A stretch of 64,000 nt of DNA from Algibacter miyuki (lineage in GTDB: Bacteria > Bacteroidota > Bacteroidia > Flavobacteriales > Flavobacteriaceae). The stretch lies in NCBI RefSeq assembly GCF_042427745.1, contig NZ_JBHMFA010000005.1; one strand, 5' to 3'. Under the pieces are notes generated by a model. It saw nothing but the letters and a program-made list of their open reading frames with translations. It made no database searches and was not told the origin of the DNA. Both the position numbers and the translations under genes were made by a program. Every line of letters starts with the position of its first letter. The stretch's first letter is position 1. Shown piece after piece: positions 28,123 through 37,574 of this stretch.

Positions 28123-29664
28123 ATGGCTCATAAATTTGTTGGATTATCTAAAGATCACAAAAAAATATTTTTACACACTTATAATACCAACGACAAAAAG
28201 TTTAAATCGGAGCGTGAGGTATTATGGGGCGATTGGCTTTCCATAGACGAAAACCAAGATACCAGCACGCTTGGAGCCGGTTGGTTAGCCGTAAAATGGG
28301 CAATAAACACACCTAATGAAAAAACACTATATATAAAGGAATCTGACACCTCGAACACGCGACCTTTAGAAATTATTTTTGTAGATGTTGGTCAAGGCGA
28401 TGGCGCTGTTTTAATATCTCCAGAACGTAATGAAGAAGAACGTATTATGGTGATTGATGCTGGAGAAGGCGAAAACATGAAAACTTTTCTCGAAGGCCGT
28501 TTTGCACATAGAGGGTTTCAGTTTGAAGCTGCCATAATTACACATCCAGATAAAGACCATTATTACGGTTTTAAATCCATTTTTGAAAACAAAAAAATTG
28601 GTTTTAACACCATTTACCAAAACGGACTAGTTGAACGCCCGGTTAGCGGAACCTTCGCTAAAGTTGGCGGTTTAAAGAAAGACCCTGAAACGAACATAAG
28701 TTATATTGAAAATTTAGCAATTGACGACACTGAAATCAAAAAGCATTTTACTGACGAAAGTACTTTTGGTCGTTTTGTTTTTCCAAAAATTATGCATGCC
28801 GCACTTAGCAATCCGAAAATAAAAAACTTTAAAATGTTATCTACGGATGCTAGCCAAAGCACTCATGAAAATGGCAGAAAATATATGCCTGGTTTTGCCC
28901 CCTCCGATGGAAAAAATTACAGCATTGAAGTTTTAGGCCCCGTAACCAACAGCGACAATCAAGGTAATCTACGTTTAGAAAAAATAAGTAGCTACGGAAA
29001 AACAAAAAATGGACATTCCATCATTTTAAGATTGCATTACGGAAAATTTAAAGTGCTATTTGGTGGAGATTTAAACAAACCTGCCGAAAAATTTCTTCTA
29101 AAACATTACACACAGCGAAAATCGTTTCCAAAATACGGTTCCGAAGCTTCAAAAAATATGATTGATGAAGCAAAAAACTGGTTTAATGCTGAAGTGATGA
29201 AGGTTTGCCACCACGGCGCTTCTGATGTAACCAACGAGTTTATGGAGGCCGTAAATCCTGCCTGCTTTGTAATTTCATCTGGAGATGAAGAAGGACATGT
29301 ACACCCCAGACCTGACTTATTAGGACGGCTAGGAAAATACGGCAGAGGAGAATCGCCCGTTTTACTCTCAACAGAATTACAGCGTTCTACCAGAGAACAT
29401 GAAGACCAAAATTTAGTGGCAACTTTAAAAAAGAATATTGCTAAATTAGTCAAAACCCCATCAGAAAAACTCAATGCTTTAATTGATGAAACCATTACCA
29501 AATTAGCTAAAACGAATGTATCCGTTTACGGCGCCATCTATCTAAAAACAGATGGAGAACGTTTGATAACAGCTTTCAAAATTGAAGAAAAATCAAAACT
29601 GAAAAAATGGTTTTATTTTGAATATAAAATTGATGATTCAGGAGAATTAACACTAATAGGTTAA
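28123..29664 (+). CDS. ComEC/Rec2-type metallo-beta-lactamase-fold protein, stand-alone
   Basis: A 513-residue soluble protein. Residues 1-85 form an N-terminal region of unknown fold. From 87 the MBL domain begins: IIFVDVGQGDGAVL (ComEC-type first strand), VIDAGEGE near 109, and the metal motif THPDKDHYYG near 143 (H-x-D-x-D-H pattern). LRLHYGKFKVLFGGD near 308 follows, then KVCHHGASD near 361 and SSGDEEGHVHPRP near 386. These match the C-terminal nuclease-like domain of ComEC, but no membrane helices are present, so it is not a DNA channel. Phosphodiesterase or nuclease activity is inferred. The C-terminal 100 residues are an added helix-rich region. It is single and not in an obvious operon. 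Confidence 0.8.
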   Translation: MAHKFVGLSKDHKKIFLHTYNTNDKKFKSEREVLWGDWLSIDENQDTSTLGAGWLAVKWAINTPNEKTLYIKESDTSNTRPLEIIFVDVGQGDGAVLISPERNEEERIMVIDAGEGENMKTFLEGRFAHRGFQFEAAIITHPDKDHYYGFKSIFENKKIGFNTIYQNGLVERPVSGTFAKVGGLKKDPETNISYIENLAIDDTEIKKHFTDESTFGRFVFPKIMHAALSNPKIKNFKMLSTDASQSTHENGRKYMPGFAPSDGKNYSIEVLGPVTNSDNQGNLRLEKISSYGKTKNGHSIILRLHYGKFKVLFGGDLNKPAEKFLLKHYTQRKSFPKYGSEASKNMIDEAKNWFNAEVMKVCHHGASDVTNEFMEAVNPACFVISSGDEEGHVHPRPDLLGRLGKYGRGESPVLLSTELQRSTREHEDQNLVATLKKNIAKLVKTPSEKLNALIDETITKLAKTNVSVYGAIYLKTDGERLITAFKIEEKSKLKKWFYFEYKIDDSGELTLIG

Positions 29665-30055
29665 CACTTCATTTTACCTTGTTCTTTTAAATTGCCATCA
29701 TTAATATGATGCCCAATAACACGTAATTAATGTAAGTCATTTTAAAGTACAACATCGATTCCTTTTCATTTTAAACTCTTAAAAAAAAGTTAAAAACAAA
29801 GAATCCCTCATATACAGCCAACCCATAATTTACAAGGGTTAAAACCTCCTTTACAACGCTTTTATTACTCTTTACATATCATTTATTTGACTACTTTATT
29901 CTTAAGCACAACATCTCACTAAACAACCCCTAAAACAGACAGGGTATTACGCCAAAATTAGGCGTATTTCAAATTTGTTAATCTTTCTTAAACCCATTGA
30001 CTACAGTGTTTTTAAGCTTTATATTTAAACAAAATAATCTAAACCATTACCATTT
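29665..30055. other. 391-base intergenic region
   Basis: AT-rich, with no credible reading frame or tRNA. It holds a 6-base inverted repeat TACGCC-N7-GGCGTA at 29948-29966, about 30 bases upstream of a good promoter for the next gene; otherwise nothing I can support. Confidence 0.5.
29997..30027 (+). promoter_or_regulatory. Promoter of the small exported protein gene
   Basis: TTG (29997-29999), a 20-base spacer, then TATATTTA (30020-30027), one base off the TAnnTTTG -7 element. Start of transcription should fall near 30034, about 22 bases before the ATG. Confidence 0.45.
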
Positions 30056-30406
30056 ATGAAAACACCTTTTTTAACTCTTTTATTTACTGCTTTTTTTATT
30101 ACCATTACTGCACAAGAAACACCTCAAGTAGGCGATCAATTAATGGTTAACGGACCATCTAATCAGTTTTACAACCACGTCGATTTCCCTCAATTAAACT
30201 TCCTTGTCAAACGCGGGAAAATTGCTAATTACAAAAGCGTAAAAGGAAACCATGTTGAAATTAGTCACGTTGAAACCGATAAAAACGGTACGCAGTATGT
30301 TACTTTAAAAAAGAAGGATGGCGGTAAGTTTTTCGGCTATCTTAATTCAGTAAAAGCCAATTACAATAAATCTATAAACTCAGGAGAATTATCAGTGATT
30401 CAATAA
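30056..30406 (+). CDS. Small exported protein of unknown function, 116 residues
   Basis: The signal peptide (MKTPFLTLLFTAFFITITA) is predicted to be cleaved before Gln20, giving a mature protein of about 97 residues starting QETPQVGDQLMVNGP. The mature part has alternating charged and aromatic residues, probably beta-rich, with no cysteine and no motif I recognise. It has its own promoter and is followed by a long inverted repeat. Periplasmic or cell-surface location is inferred. Codon use is like its neighbours. Confidence 0.78.
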   Translation: MKTPFLTLLFTAFFITITAQETPQVGDQLMVNGPSNQFYNHVDFPQLNFLVKRGKIANYKSVKGNHVEISHVETDKNGTQYVTLKKKDGGKFFGYLNSVKANYNKSINSGELSVIQ

Positions 30407-30444
30407 TTAAATCGCTATAATTTATAACATCACGATGCTGTTTC

Positions 30445-30509
30445 AGCCCCGAATTCCTAAAATGATTAATTTTCATCAGTAAAATTAAAAATTTAGTGAA
30501 TTCGGGGCT
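30445..30509. repeat. Long inverted repeat downstream of the small exported protein gene
   Basis: AGCCCCGAATTC (30445-30456) is repeated as GAATTCGGGGCT (30498-30509). After a bulged T the arms continue for five more pairs (CTAAA/TTTAG), leaving a loop of about 30 bases. There is no T-run after it, so it is not a typical terminator. It may be an mRNA-stabilising structure or the scar of a small mobile repeat. Confidence 0.7.
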
Positions 30510-30608
30510 ACATCATTAATAACCGCCCGCACTACCGCTTCAAAACACCCCAACTATTTTAACAAAATTCACAGTATAACTTCACAAGATTTTAACATCA
30601 AAAAATTG

Positions 30609-30616
30609 TAACTTTG
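30609..30616 (+). promoter_or_regulatory. -7 box of uvrA, deciding the start codon
   Basis: TAACTTTG matches TAnnTTTG and overlaps an in-frame TTG at 30614. If this is the promoter the TTG cannot be translated, and ATG 30632 is the start. No clear -33 TTG is seen. Confidence 0.45.
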
Positions 30617-30631
30617 CCCTTTTGCCTATTT

Positions 30632-33466
30632 ATGAGCCAATTTGATGATTTTATTGAAGTAAAAGGAGCACGCGTTCACAACCTTAAAAATATAGACGTT
30701 TCCATTCCAAGGGAAAAACTTGTAGTAATCACAGGTTTATCGGGAAGTGGAAAATCTTCGCTTGCTTTCGACACCATTTATGCTGAAGGTCAGCGTCGCT
30801 ATATTGAAACCTTTTCGGCCTATGCCCGACAATTTTTAGGCGGATTAGAGCGCCCAGATGTTGATAAAATTGACGGACTTTCGCCTGTAATTGCCATTGA
30901 ACAAAAAACGACGAGTAAGTCGCCACGTTCTACCGTTGGTACCATTACAGAAATTTACGATTTTATGCGACTGCTTTTTGCTCGTGCCAGTGATGCATAC
31001 AGCTACAACACCGGCGATAAAATGGTAAGTTATAGCGACGAGCAAATTAAAGCTCTAATTTTAAAAGATTTTAACGGCAAACGTATTAATGTTCTTGCTC
31101 CAGTTGTACGTTCTAGAAAAGGGCACTATCGTGAATTATTTGAGCAAATTGCAAAACAAGGTTTTGTAAAAGTAAGAACCGACGGAGAAATTAAAGATCT
31201 TGTAAAAGGGATGAAATTGGACCGTTATAAAAATCACGATATTGAAATTGTTATTGATAGATTAAAAATTGACGATACTGCCGATAATGATAAACGCTTA
31301 ACAGAAACCATAAACACGGCCATGTATCATGGTGAAGATGTATTACTAGTTATAGATCAAGACACACAGGAAGCGCGATACTTTAGCCGTAGTTTAATGT
31401 GCCCGACTTCAGGGATCTCATACCCAAATCCAGAACCAAATAACTTTTCTTTTAACTCACCAAAAGGTGCTTGCAACCACTGTAATGGTATTGGCGAGTT
31501 GTATCAAGTAAATGAAAGTAAAATTGTTCCTGATGAAAAACTTTCAATTAAAAACGGCGCACTAGCACCACATGGTCCTGAAAAAAATTCTTGGATTTTT
31601 AAACAGTTTGAAACCATTGCGCAACGTTTCAATTTTAAATTAACCGACGCTTATAAAGATATTCCGAAGGAAGCCAAACAAATGATAATGTATGGTGGAA
31701 ACGAAAAATTCTCGGTAGAAAGTAAAACATTAGGTGTTACGCGCGATTATAAAATAGACTTTGAAGGTGTTGCCAATTTTATAGAAAACCAATACAAAAC
31801 AGCCGAATCGACCTCTTTAAAACGTTGGGCTAAAGATTATATGGACAAAGTTAAATGTCCCGTTTGCGAAGGTTCTCGACTAAAAAAAGAATCGCTTTAT
31901 TTTAAAATAAATAATAAAAACATTGCCGAACTTGCCAATAGTGATATTGTAGAACTTTCGGAATGGTTCAAAGATTTAAACGATCACCTTTCGGAAAAAC
32001 AACTCAAAATTGCCGAAGAAGTTATAAAAGAAATTAAAACCCGCTTACAATTTTTACTCGATGTAGGTCTTAATTATTTATCATTAAACCGAAGCTCGAA
32101 ATCGCTTTCTGGAGGCGAAGCACAACGGATTAGATTGGCCACACAAATTGGATCTCAATTGGTTGGTGTCCTTTATATTTTAGACGAACCGAGTATTGGT
32201 TTACACCAACGAGATAATGAAAAACTGATAAATTCTTTAGTAGCATTGCGCGACATTGGAAATTCTGTTATTGTGGTAGAACATGATAAAGATATGATAG
32301 AACGCGCTGATTACGTAATTGACATAGGCCCTAAAGCCGGAAAATATGGCGGAAACATCATTAGTATCGGCACACCCACAGAATTATTAACGCACGACAC
32401 GCTAACGGCCGATTACTTAAATGGTAAAAAAGAAATAGAAATCCCGAAAAAACGTCGTGAAGGCAATGGTAATTTCTTAGAACTTAAAGGCTGTACCGGA
32501 AATAATTTAAAAAACGTATCTGTAAAAATTCCGTTAGGAAAAATGATAGGTGTTACAGGTGTTTCCGGAAGCGGAAAATCGACTTTAATAAACGAAACCC
32601 TCTACCCTATTTTAAACGCTTATTATTTTAATGGCGTTAAAAAACCCATGCCGTACAAAAGCATAAAAGGGCTAGAACATATAGACAAAGTGATTGATAT
32701 TAATCAATCACCCATAGGTAGAACTCCGAGAAGTAACCCTGTAACATACACGGGTACTTTTAGTGAAATTAGAGCTTTATTTGCCAAAATACCCGAAGCT
32801 ATGATTCGTGGTTATAAAGCCGGACGTTTTAGTTTTAACGTTAAAGGCGGACGTTGCGAAACCTGTCAAGGTGGTGGTTTACGCGTTATTGAAATGAATT
32901 TTCTTCCAGATGTTTATGTGGAATGCGAAACTTGTCAAGGCAAACGTTTTAACCGCGAAACTTTAGAAATTCGTTATAAAGGCAAATCGATCAGTGATGT
33001 GTTAAATATGACCATTAGTGATGCGGTTGAATTCTTTGAACATATCCCTAAGATTTACAGAAAATTAAAAACAATTCAGGATGTTGGCCTAGGATATATT
33101 ACCTTGGGGCAGCAAAGCACCACCCTTTCTGGTGGTGAAGCGCAACGTATTAAATTGGCTACCGAGTTATCAAAACGCGATACAGGAAATACTTTTTATA
33201 TTCTAGATGAACCTACAACAGGCTTACATTTTGAGGATATTAGGGTGTTAATGATTGTTTTAAACAAATTAGCCGACAAAGGAAATACGGTTTTAATTAT
33301 TGAACATAATTTAGATGTGATTAAAACTGTAGACTATATTATTGATATAGGTTATGAAGGTGGCCAAGGCGGAGGTAAAGTTATTGTCGAAGGATCACCT
33401 GAAACCGTTGCCAAACACAAAAAAAGCCATACGGCAAGATTTCTTAAAAAGGAATTAGCACAATAA
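30632..33466 (+). CDS. uvrA: Excinuclease ABC subunit A
   Basis: UvrA is the damage-sensing ATPase of nucleotide excision repair. The start is ATG 30632 (MSQFDDFIEVKGARVHNLKN), giving 944 residues. Both ABC ATPase modules are present: Walker A GLSGSGKSS near 33 and GVSGSGKST near 645, with signatures LSGGEAQRI near 490 and again near 835. Zinc-binding cysteine groups are CNHCNGIG, CPVCEGSR, and CETCQGGG with CETCQGKR. The linker CPTSGISYPNPEPNNFSFN is typical. Standard length. No other uvr gene is nearby. Confidence 0.97.
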   Translation: MSQFDDFIEVKGARVHNLKNIDVSIPREKLVVITGLSGSGKSSLAFDTIYAEGQRRYIETFSAYARQFLGGLERPDVDKIDGLSPVIAIEQKTTSKSPRSTVGTITEIYDFMRLLFARASDAYSYNTGDKMVSYSDEQIKALILKDFNGKRINVLAPVVRSRKGHYRELFEQIAKQGFVKVRTDGEIKDLVKGMKLDRYKNHDIEIVIDRLKIDDTADNDKRLTETINTAMYHGEDVLLVIDQDTQEARYFSRSLMCPTSGISYPNPEPNNFSFNSPKGACNHCNGIGELYQVNESKIVPDEKLSIKNGALAPHGPEKNSWIFKQFETIAQRFNFKLTDAYKDIPKEAKQMIMYGGNEKFSVESKTLGVTRDYKIDFEGVANFIENQYKTAESTSLKRWAKDYMDKVKCPVCEGSRLKKESLYFKINNKNIAELANSDIVELSEWFKDLNDHLSEKQLKIAEEVIKEIKTRLQFLLDVGLNYLSLNRSSKSLSGGEAQRIRLATQIGSQLVGVLYILDEPSIGLHQRDNEKLINSLVALRDIGNSVIVVEHDKDMIERADYVIDIGPKAGKYGGNIISIGTPTELLTHDTLTADYLNGKKEIEIPKKRREGNGNFLELKGCTGNNLKNVSVKIPLGKMIGVTGVSGSGKSTLINETLYPILNAYYFNGVKKPMPYKSIKGLEHIDKVIDINQSPIGRTPRSNPVTYTGTFSEIRALFAKIPEAMIRGYKAGRFSFNVKGGRCETCQGGGLRVIEMNFLPDVYVECETCQGKRFNRETLEIRYKGKSISDVLNMTISDAVEFFEHIPKIYRKLKTIQDVGLGYITLGQQSTTLSGGEAQRIKLATELSKRDTGNTFYILDEPTTGLHFEDIRVLMIVLNKLADKGNTVLIIEHNLDVIKTVDYIIDIGYEGGQGGGKVIVEGSPETVAKHKKSHTARFLKKELAQ

Positions 33467-33554
33467 ACAAACAGTCTAAGCTAATTTTTAATTCAAAATT
33501 AAATTTTTAGATTGCTAAACTTAAAAAATCTTTAAAAAGATAAAACATACAACT

Positions 33555-34244
33555 ATGAGAAAAGAACTGCACCCAAAAGGTTGGAACGAAAAGAAAACGA
33601 ACGATTCTTGGGCCATTTTTAAAATAATGGGAGAATTTGTTAACGGTTTTGAGAAAATGAGTAAAATAGGCCCTTGTGTTTCTATTTTTGGATCGGCACG
33701 TACAAAACCAGATCATAAATATTATAAATTGGCCGAAAAAGTGGCAGGTAAAATTGTAGAGCATGGTTACGGCGTTATTACTGGTGGTGGTCCTGGAATT
33801 ATGGAAGCAGGGAATAAAGGCGCACACTTATCGGGAGGAACCTCTGTTGGATTGAATATCGACTTGCCTTTTGAACAGCACGACAACCCTTATATTGATA
33901 ATGACAAGAGTTTAGATTTTGATTACTTTTTTGTTAGAAAAGTAATGTTTGTAAAATACTCTCAAGGCTTTGTTGTTATGCCTGGTGGTTTTGGTACTTT
34001 AGATGAATTATTCGAAGCTATGACGCTTATTCAAACACATAAAATTGGTAAATTCCCGATAATCTTGGTGGGCACCGATTTCTGGAGCGGCTTGCTAGAC
34101 TGGATAAAATCGACCCTATTAGATACTTTTGAAAACATTAGCGTTAAGGATTTAGATTTAATTCATTTGGTAGATACCGAAGATGAAGTTATCGATATTT
34201 TAGATGCTTTTTATAATGAATCTGGCTTAAGTCCGAATTTTTAA
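33555..34244 (+). CDS. LOG-family (TIGR00730) Rossmann-fold nucleotide hydrolase
   Basis: A 229-residue protein with the family signatures: SIFGSARTKP near 44, TGGGPGIMEAGNKGA near 76, and PGGFGTLDELFEAMTL near 140 (the PGGxGTxxE nucleoside-phosphate site). LOG proteins hydrolyse the N-glycosidic bond of (cytokinin) nucleoside 5'-monophosphates; in bacteria many act on AMP or related nucleotides. The N-terminal 40 residues (HPKGWNEKKTNDSW...) are a common extension in this group. It is 88 bases after uvrA on the same strand and may be read through from it. The substrate here is not known. Confidence 0.9.
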   Translation: MRKELHPKGWNEKKTNDSWAIFKIMGEFVNGFEKMSKIGPCVSIFGSARTKPDHKYYKLAEKVAGKIVEHGYGVITGGGPGIMEAGNKGAHLSGGTSVGLNIDLPFEQHDNPYIDNDKSLDFDYFFVRKVMFVKYSQGFVVMPGGFGTLDELFEAMTLIQTHKIGKFPIILVGTDFWSGLLDWIKSTLLDTFENISVKDLDLIHLVDTEDEVIDILDAFYNESGLSPNF

Positions 34245-34252
34245 CACCATAC

Positions 34253-34288
34253 AAAACCGGTTATCAATTGGGATTAATTACTGGTTTT
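34253..34288 (+). terminator. Weak terminator-like hairpin after the LOG gene
   Basis: Stem AAAACCGGT / ACTGGTTTT (one G-U pair), 18-base loop, only four T's after it. Position supports termination; the poor U-run lowers confidence. Confidence 0.45.
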
Positions 34289-34569
34289 GGCAGATTGCCC
34301 CGCGTTAGCATACCGATGATTGTCGGAAAATAAATTGTTGAAGTTTTTTTGATTCAACAAAGAAAAAACAATTACATTTTTTTCATACTTCTGAAATCTA
34401 ATTTATAGAAATCAGAAGTCATTGAAAAAATTCTAACTTCGGGGAAATTTCCAAACTTTAATTTTCAATCTTCTTGTCAACACCTTTGGTTTTAACTAAA
34501 AGTAAATTATTATGCGTGCATATTTTACTATATTGCAACGCCTTAAATATTATGAACCTTATTTAATGT
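34289..34569. other. Gene-free stretch with two more hairpins
   Basis: Inverted repeats TTGTTGAA/TTCAACAA at 34335-34342 and 34353-34360, and ACTTCTGA/TCAGAAGT at 34387-34394 and 34412-34419. No reading frame longer than about 30 codons and no tRNA-like sequence was seen. The nearest downstream gene begins at 34570. The function of the repeats is unknown. Confidence 0.45.
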
Positions 34570-37410
34570 TTGAATAAATTGAAGTTAAAGTTTTTATTTT
34601 TTATTGTAACCTTTTCGATGTGCCTCTCGGTCTTTAGTCAGAATAAAATTGACTTAAAGGCGCGGTTTGATATTGAAAACAAAACGATTAAAATAAAACA
34701 AACGATACAATACCAGAACACAACAAACCAAACACTTGATTCCATTTATTTAAATGATTGGAGCAATAGTTTTTCAACAAAAAAAACAGCCTTAGCCACT
34801 CGACTTGCAGAGGAATATAAAACGGTTTTTCACTTAGCCAAAAACGAAGATCGTGGGTTTTCTGTTATTACTTCAATGACTCAAAATAACGTCAATTTAG
34901 AGTTTTCTCCTTTAAAAAACCAATTAGATGTTATCAAAGTAAAGCTTGCCGAACCATTAAAACCAAATGCGACTTACACCATTGATCTGGAATATATGGT
35001 GCAAGTACCTAATAGCAAATTTACCAGCTACGGCATTACAGATACTGGTGATTTAAACTTACGGTATTGGTACATTACACCTGCAGTTTTCGATGGAAAT
35101 TGGCAGTATTACAGTAATAAGGATTTAGATGACATGTATATTCCGAAGACCGATATGGTACTGGACATTGAATTCCCGGAAAACTACACCTTAACTTCAG
35201 AATTAGACATTAAAGAAACGCAGTCTTCAAACGGTTATACATCGGTTAGACTTGAAGGAAAAGATCGCGTAAATACTAAACTTTTCTTAAACCAAGTCTC
35301 TGATTTTGAAACTATAAAAGGCGATGATTTTGCTATTGTTTCTGATATTGACGATGGCGATTTAATGGTTATTGAAAAAGTATTAATTACTGAAAAGGTA
35401 TCAAAGTTTTTACTTAAGAACTTCGGCGCATATCCTCATGATAAATTACTACTTACCAAAATTGATTATTCAAAAGATCCTGTTTATGGGCTTAATTTTC
35501 TGCCAAAAATTATAGAACCTTACCCAAAAACACTGCAATACGAATTAAAGTTACTCAAAATTATTCTACATAATTATTTAGAAAACACACTTCTTATAAA
35601 TCCTCGCGAAGAGCAATGGCTACTGGATGGTATTCAAATATTTTATACCATTAATTATGTCAATGAGCATTACCCAAACATGAAGTTCTTGGGCAGCTTA
35701 GCCGATTACTGGGCAGTAAAACCCTTTCATGCCGCAAGCATGACCTTTAATGATAAATACATGTTGGCTTACATGTTAATGGCCAGAACCAATAGAAACC
35801 AACCGTTGACCATGGCGAAGGATTCTTTATTGAAATTCAACAAAAACATTGCGAATAAATACAAGGCAGGCTTAGGTTTAAAATATTTAGAAGACTTTGT
35901 AAACGATGATACGATTGAAACCACAATCAATTCTTTTTTACGCGAAAACAAACTAAAACAGACCAATACAAAGGCATTTGAAGCTGTATTAAAATCGAAA
36001 ACAGAAAAAAATATTGATTGGTTTTTTAAAGATTATATCTCTTCCGATAGAAAAATTGATTTTAAAATACAAGAGGTTTCAAAAACGGATGACTCGGTCA
36101 CAGTGATTATAAAAAATAAGAGTGAAAATGCGATGCCCGTATCACTTTACATGCTCGAAAATGATAGCATTGTTTCTAAAGATTGGATTGAAAATATAGA
36201 TGGTAGTAAAACCGTAACCCTCCCCAGAAACGGCGCTAACAAACTCGCTTTAAATTACGAAAACACCATTCCTGAATACAATTTAAGAGACAACTGGAAA
36301 TCGTTAAAAGGCTTTTTGTTCAATAATAAACCTTTGCAAGTACGCTTATTTAAAGATATTGAAGACCCACATTACAATCAAGTTTTTTTAATGCCTATTA
36401 CTGAATTTAATAATATTTACGACGGACTTACTTTAGGCATAAAAGCATACAACAAAACCATACTAAGGAAACTTTTTAACTATAGATTAGAACCTCAGTA
36501 TGCGTTTAAATCGAAAACACTTACCGGTGGTCTTTCGGCTTATAAAACACATTATTTTAAAAACAAAAATCTGTACGCCTTGAGTTATGGCGTTTCTGGA
36601 AGTTATAAATCGTATGCAGAAGATCTATTTGTAACCAAACTATCCCCTTCAATTTCGCTAAACTTTAGAGATCATTCTGATTTAAGATCTAACAAACAAC
36701 AACTTATCAATATTAGATATCTCGATATTAAACAAGACGAAAACCCAATACCTAACACAGAAAACAACACCCCTAATTACAGCGTATTCAACGCGCGTTT
36801 TATAAACTCGAACAACAACCTTATTAAATACAGCAGTTGGTACACCGATTTACAAATTGCAAAAAAATTCAGTAAAGTGGCTTTTAATTACGAGTATCGT
36901 CGTTTGTTTGAAAGCAATAGGCAATTGAATATTCGTTTTTTCACTGGAGCATTTTTAACTAATAATACTGACAGGACTTCCAACTATTTTAGTTTTGCAT
37001 TAGACAAACCATCTGATTATTTATTTGATTATTCGTATTTAGGCCGATCGGAATCTACAGGTTTGTTTAGCCAACAATATATTGAGGCTGAAGGAGGGTT
37101 TAAATCGAAATTAGAAACCGCTTTTGCAAATCAATGGATTACAACTGCAAATGCCAGCACGACCCTTTGGAATTACATTTTACTTTATGGTGATGTGGGA
37201 CTTATAAAAAATAAATATGACAATGCGCATTTTGTTTACGATTCCGGTTTACGTATTAATTTAGTGACTGATTATTTTGAAATTTACTTACCACTTTATT
37301 CTAATTTAGGTTGGGAAATTGGTCAACCAAACTACGATCAAAAGATTAGGTTTAAATTCACCGTAGACCCACAAGCACTTTTAGGTCTATTTAGGCGCCG
37401 ATGGTTTTAA
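34570..37410 (+). CDS. M1-peptidase-like protein with degenerate zinc site and C-terminal barrel
   Basis: A 946-residue exported protein starting at TTG 34570, with a signal peptide ending SVFS before Gln. Residues 25-250 resemble the N-terminal beta domain of M1 aminopeptidases (LDIEFPENYTL, LRYWYITPAVFDGNW). The catalytic region is degraded: HExxH reads H334-N-Y-L-E338, and the WLNEG helix that carries the third ligand reads W350-L-L-D353-G. Residues from about 600 on look like an outer-membrane barrel with alternating strands (LRKLFNYRLEPQYAFKS, SISLNFRDHSDL, KKFSKVAFNYEYRRL) and a final Phe. Zinc catalysis is therefore unlikely; a binding, scaffold or surface role is inferred. A cytosolic peptidase is excluded by the signal. 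Confidence 0.8.
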   Translation: MNKLKLKFLFFIVTFSMCLSVFSQNKIDLKARFDIENKTIKIKQTIQYQNTTNQTLDSIYLNDWSNSFSTKKTALATRLAEEYKTVFHLAKNEDRGFSVITSMTQNNVNLEFSPLKNQLDVIKVKLAEPLKPNATYTIDLEYMVQVPNSKFTSYGITDTGDLNLRYWYITPAVFDGNWQYYSNKDLDDMYIPKTDMVLDIEFPENYTLTSELDIKETQSSNGYTSVRLEGKDRVNTKLFLNQVSDFETIKGDDFAIVSDIDDGDLMVIEKVLITEKVSKFLLKNFGAYPHDKLLLTKIDYSKDPVYGLNFLPKIIEPYPKTLQYELKLLKIILHNYLENTLLINPREEQWLLDGIQIFYTINYVNEHYPNMKFLGSLADYWAVKPFHAASMTFNDKYMLAYMLMARTNRNQPLTMAKDSLLKFNKNIANKYKAGLGLKYLEDFVNDDTIETTINSFLRENKLKQTNTKAFEAVLKSKTEKNIDWFFKDYISSDRKIDFKIQEVSKTDDSVTVIIKNKSENAMPVSLYMLENDSIVSKDWIENIDGSKTVTLPRNGANKLALNYENTIPEYNLRDNWKSLKGFLFNNKPLQVRLFKDIEDPHYNQVFLMPITEFNNIYDGLTLGIKAYNKTILRKLFNYRLEPQYAFKSKTLTGGLSAYKTHYFKNKNLYALSYGVSGSYKSYAEDLFVTKLSPSISLNFRDHSDLRSNKQQLINIRYLDIKQDENPIPNTENNTPNYSVFNARFINSNNNLIKYSSWYTDLQIAKKFSKVAFNYEYRRLFESNRQLNIRFFTGAFLTNNTDRTSNYFSFALDKPSDYLFDYSYLGRSESTGLFSQQYIEAEGGFKSKLETAFANQWITTANASTTLWNYILLYGDVGLIKNKYDNAHFVYDSGLRINLVTDYFEIYLPLYSNLGWEIGQPNYDQKIRFKFTVDPQALLGLFRRRWF

Positions 37411-37521
37411 TTTTTTGATGAATTATCATAAATAAAATATTTTTTATGAAAATAATTCAACAAAAACAGCATTAATCCATTTTTTACCAAACAAATAACA
37501 ATATTTTAACGCCGCATATCA

Positions 37522-37552
37522 TTGTAAAAATCGTTAATATTAACTACTTTTG
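37522..37552 (+). promoter_or_regulatory. Promoter of the fused E1 dehydrogenase gene
   Basis: TTG (37522-37524), a 20-base spacer and TACTTTTG (37545-37552) form a full Bacteroidota-type promoter, with transcription starting about 15 bases before the ATG at 37575. Confidence 0.65.
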
Positions 37553-37574
37553 CAAAAATGATATCCTAACTATT

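Noticed and set aside
29665..30055. A tRNA or small gene in the 391-base gap
   Set aside because: No cloverleaf-type TTCGA arm and no credible frame were found on either strand.
30614..30631. TTG 30614 as the uvrA start
   Set aside because: It overlaps a TAACTTTG -7 box; ATG 30632 gives the usual UvrA N-terminus.
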